A stretch of DNA of 16,408 nt from JBDHXE01 sp039810525 (GTDB taxonomy: Bacteria; Bacteroidota; Ignavibacteria; Kapaibacteriales; UBA2268): positions 1-16,408 of the forward strand of contig JBDHXE010000039.1 in assembly GCA_039810525.1 (NCBI GenBank), read 5' to 3'. A program made the position numbers and the translations under genes. Below, piece by piece: positions 15,166 through 16,408 of the stretch; position 1 is the first letter of the stretch; the number at the start of each line of letters is the position of its first letter. The notes below the pieces were generated by a model. That model saw nothing but the letters and a program-made list of their open reading frames with translations, ran no database searches and had not been told where the DNA came from.

Positions 15166-16408
15166 ATGAAATATATATTAGTATGTACATTATTTTTGAT
15201 TATATCATTTATAAATACATATTCTGAAGTTCAGAAGGAAACTAAAGTTAAAATAGGTATTGATGTATTAGTTGAGAATAATTTTCAATTGATTGCCAAT
15301 AAGAGAATTGCAGTATTGGCTAATTATACAGCTCGAGATTCTAAGGGTAATGAAACTGTAAAAATATTACAATCAAGCAATAAGTTCGATTTTAAATATA
15401 TTTTTACTCCCGAGCATGGATATTTTACTAATGTTCCTGCTGGCCAGTCTGTAGAGAATGATTCTATATATGGTATTCCTATATATTCTCTATATGGGAA
15501 TGTGAGAAAGCCTGCACAGGTATTGATGAATGATATTGACGTAATTTTGATTGATATCCAAGATATTGGTGTGCGCTCTTATACCTATATTAGCACTATT
15601 TATAAAACTATGCAACAAGCGGCTCAATTCAATAAAGAAGTTATTATTTTAGATAGACCTAACCCAATAGGCGGATTGATAGTAGATGGTAATGTATTGG
15701 ATTTGAAATTTAAATCTTTTGTAGGTATTATTCCTATTCCATATATTCATGGATTAACGATTGGTGAGCTTGCCACTATGATAAATGATGAAGGATGGCT
15801 TGATGGTAATGAGACTCGGTTTTCGAAATGTAAATTAACTGTTGTTAAAATGAAGAATTGGAATAGATGGATGAGTTGGGAAGATACTGGTTTGGAATGG
15901 TATCCTACATCTCCTCACGTACCTTCATTGGAGTCTGTAAGGGGCATTGCCACACTTGGAATTTTTGGTGAATTGGGGTTTGTAAGTATTGGTATAGGTA
16001 CTACTTCTCCATTTCAATATATTGGGCATAATATGTTTGAGCCTAATAAATTACAATATATTTTGGATAATTTATTGTTAAATGGTATCAATATCAATAT
16101 TACTAAGTATAGACCATTTTATGGTTTTAGCAGTGGGAAGGATATTTGGGGCTTTTATTTAAAATTCCCTTTAAATAATGAATTTAAACCATATACTTCA
16201 GGAATTAAGATTTTTAATGAGTTAAAGAAATATTATCCTAAGTTGTTTGATGAATCCACTATTGGTAAAAAACAAATTGAAATGTTTGACAAGGTAACTG
16301 GAAGCGACGAATTATTTAAGTTGATTTTTAGTAAAAAAGACAATAGCGAATTAATAGAAAAGTTTCTTAATAAAGGGTTGAATAATTTTTTAATTTTAAG
16401 AAATAAGT
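15166..16408 (+). CDS. namZ: NamZ-like exo-beta-N-acetylmuramidase (DUF1343), 3' end missing
   Basis: The partial product (414 codons to the window edge) starts with a signal peptide (MKYILVCTLFLIISFINTYS). It then shows the DUF1343/NamZ pattern: GIDVLVENNF at 31-40, TPEHGYF at 81-87, YGIPIYSLYG at 102-111, DIQDIGVRSYTYISTI at 130-145, LDRPNPIGG at 162-170, HGLTIGELA at 195-203 and SPHVPS at 249-254. NamZ removes non-reducing-end MurNAc from peptidoglycan fragments, so the likely role is cell-wall turnover or scavenging in the periplasm or outside. The usual downstream EGTxxSEGRGTTxPF block is altered here: FGELGFVSIGIGTTSPF at 267-283 lacks the EGT and has Ile in place of the usual Arg. The gene follows the frameshifted TPR gene by one base, so it is probably co-transcribed. 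The C-terminus is outside the window. Confidence 0.85.
   Translation, partial: MKYILVCTLFLIISFINTYSEVQKETKVKIGIDVLVENNFQLIANKRIAVLANYTARDSKGNETVKILQSSNKFDFKYIFTPEHGYFTNVPAGQSVENDSIYGIPIYSLYGNVRKPAQVLMNDIDVILIDIQDIGVRSYTYISTIYKTMQQAAQFNKEVIILDRPNPIGGLIVDGNVLDLKFKSFVGIIPIPYIHGLTIGELATMINDEGWLDGNETRFSKCKLTVVKMKNWNRWMSWEDTGLEWYPTSPHVPSLESVRGIATLGIFGELGFVSIGIGTTSPFQYIGHNMFEPNKLQYILDNLLLNGININITKYRPFYGFSSGKDIWGFYLKFPLNNEFKPYTSGIKIFNELKKYYPKLFDESTIGKKQIEMFDKVTGSDELFKLIFSKKDNSELIEKFLNKGLNNFLILRNK

Overview
The window is strongly AT-rich by eye. It reads as chromosomal DNA from an uncultured or poorly characterised member of the Bacteroidota/Chlorobiota (FCB) group. The clues are a GldL/GldM-like envelope motor pair, an outer-membrane TolC-type protein and an LptG-like LPS permease (so a Gram-negative envelope), a Bacteroidota-type promoter (TTG-N18-TAnnTTTG) at about 6008-6036, and Shine-Dalgarno sequences that are present but patchy. 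No rRNA, tRNA, CRISPR array, insertion sequence or phage gene was seen.

All genes from 1 to 12833 are on the minus strand; read in the direction of transcription they fall into blocks. The first (12833 to about 7454) is an overlapping or tightly spaced series: a heparinase II/III-family protein, an LptF/LptG-type permease, a two-TM coiled-coil GldL-like protein and a single-TM periplasmic GldM-like protein. It is followed by a TolC-family outer-membrane protein (7390-6053). Next is a lipoprotein of the periplasmic ligand-binding type I fold (5960-4710), which has its own promoter and a good rho-independent terminator at 4613-4653. The next pair is a membrane-anchored TPR protein that overlaps a DUF2142 multi-TM protein, probably involved in surface polysaccharide or glycan assembly. 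Last come an acyl-CoA dehydrogenase, PaaA (phenylacetyl-CoA epoxidase catalytic subunit) and the first 24 codons of PaaB, so a phenylacetate catabolic operon continues beyond base 1.

A short divergent intergenic region (12834-12926) separates these from a plus-strand series: a 70-residue HicB-like orphan, a CPBP (CAAX-type) intramembrane protease, an exported TPR-like protein broken by a -1 frameshift near 14862-14916, and a NamZ/DUF1343 exo-N-acetylmuramidase-like protein that runs off the end of the window.

Most of the window is envelope biology: LPS export, polysaccharide cleavage, peptidoglycan breakdown, outer-membrane channel and a possible energised trans-envelope motor. It sits beside an aromatic/acyl-CoA catabolic segment. 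The most interesting item is the divergent GldL/GldM-like pair in an operon with LptG-like and heparinase-like genes. That assignment rests on architecture and local motif resemblance only and needs profile or structure searches.
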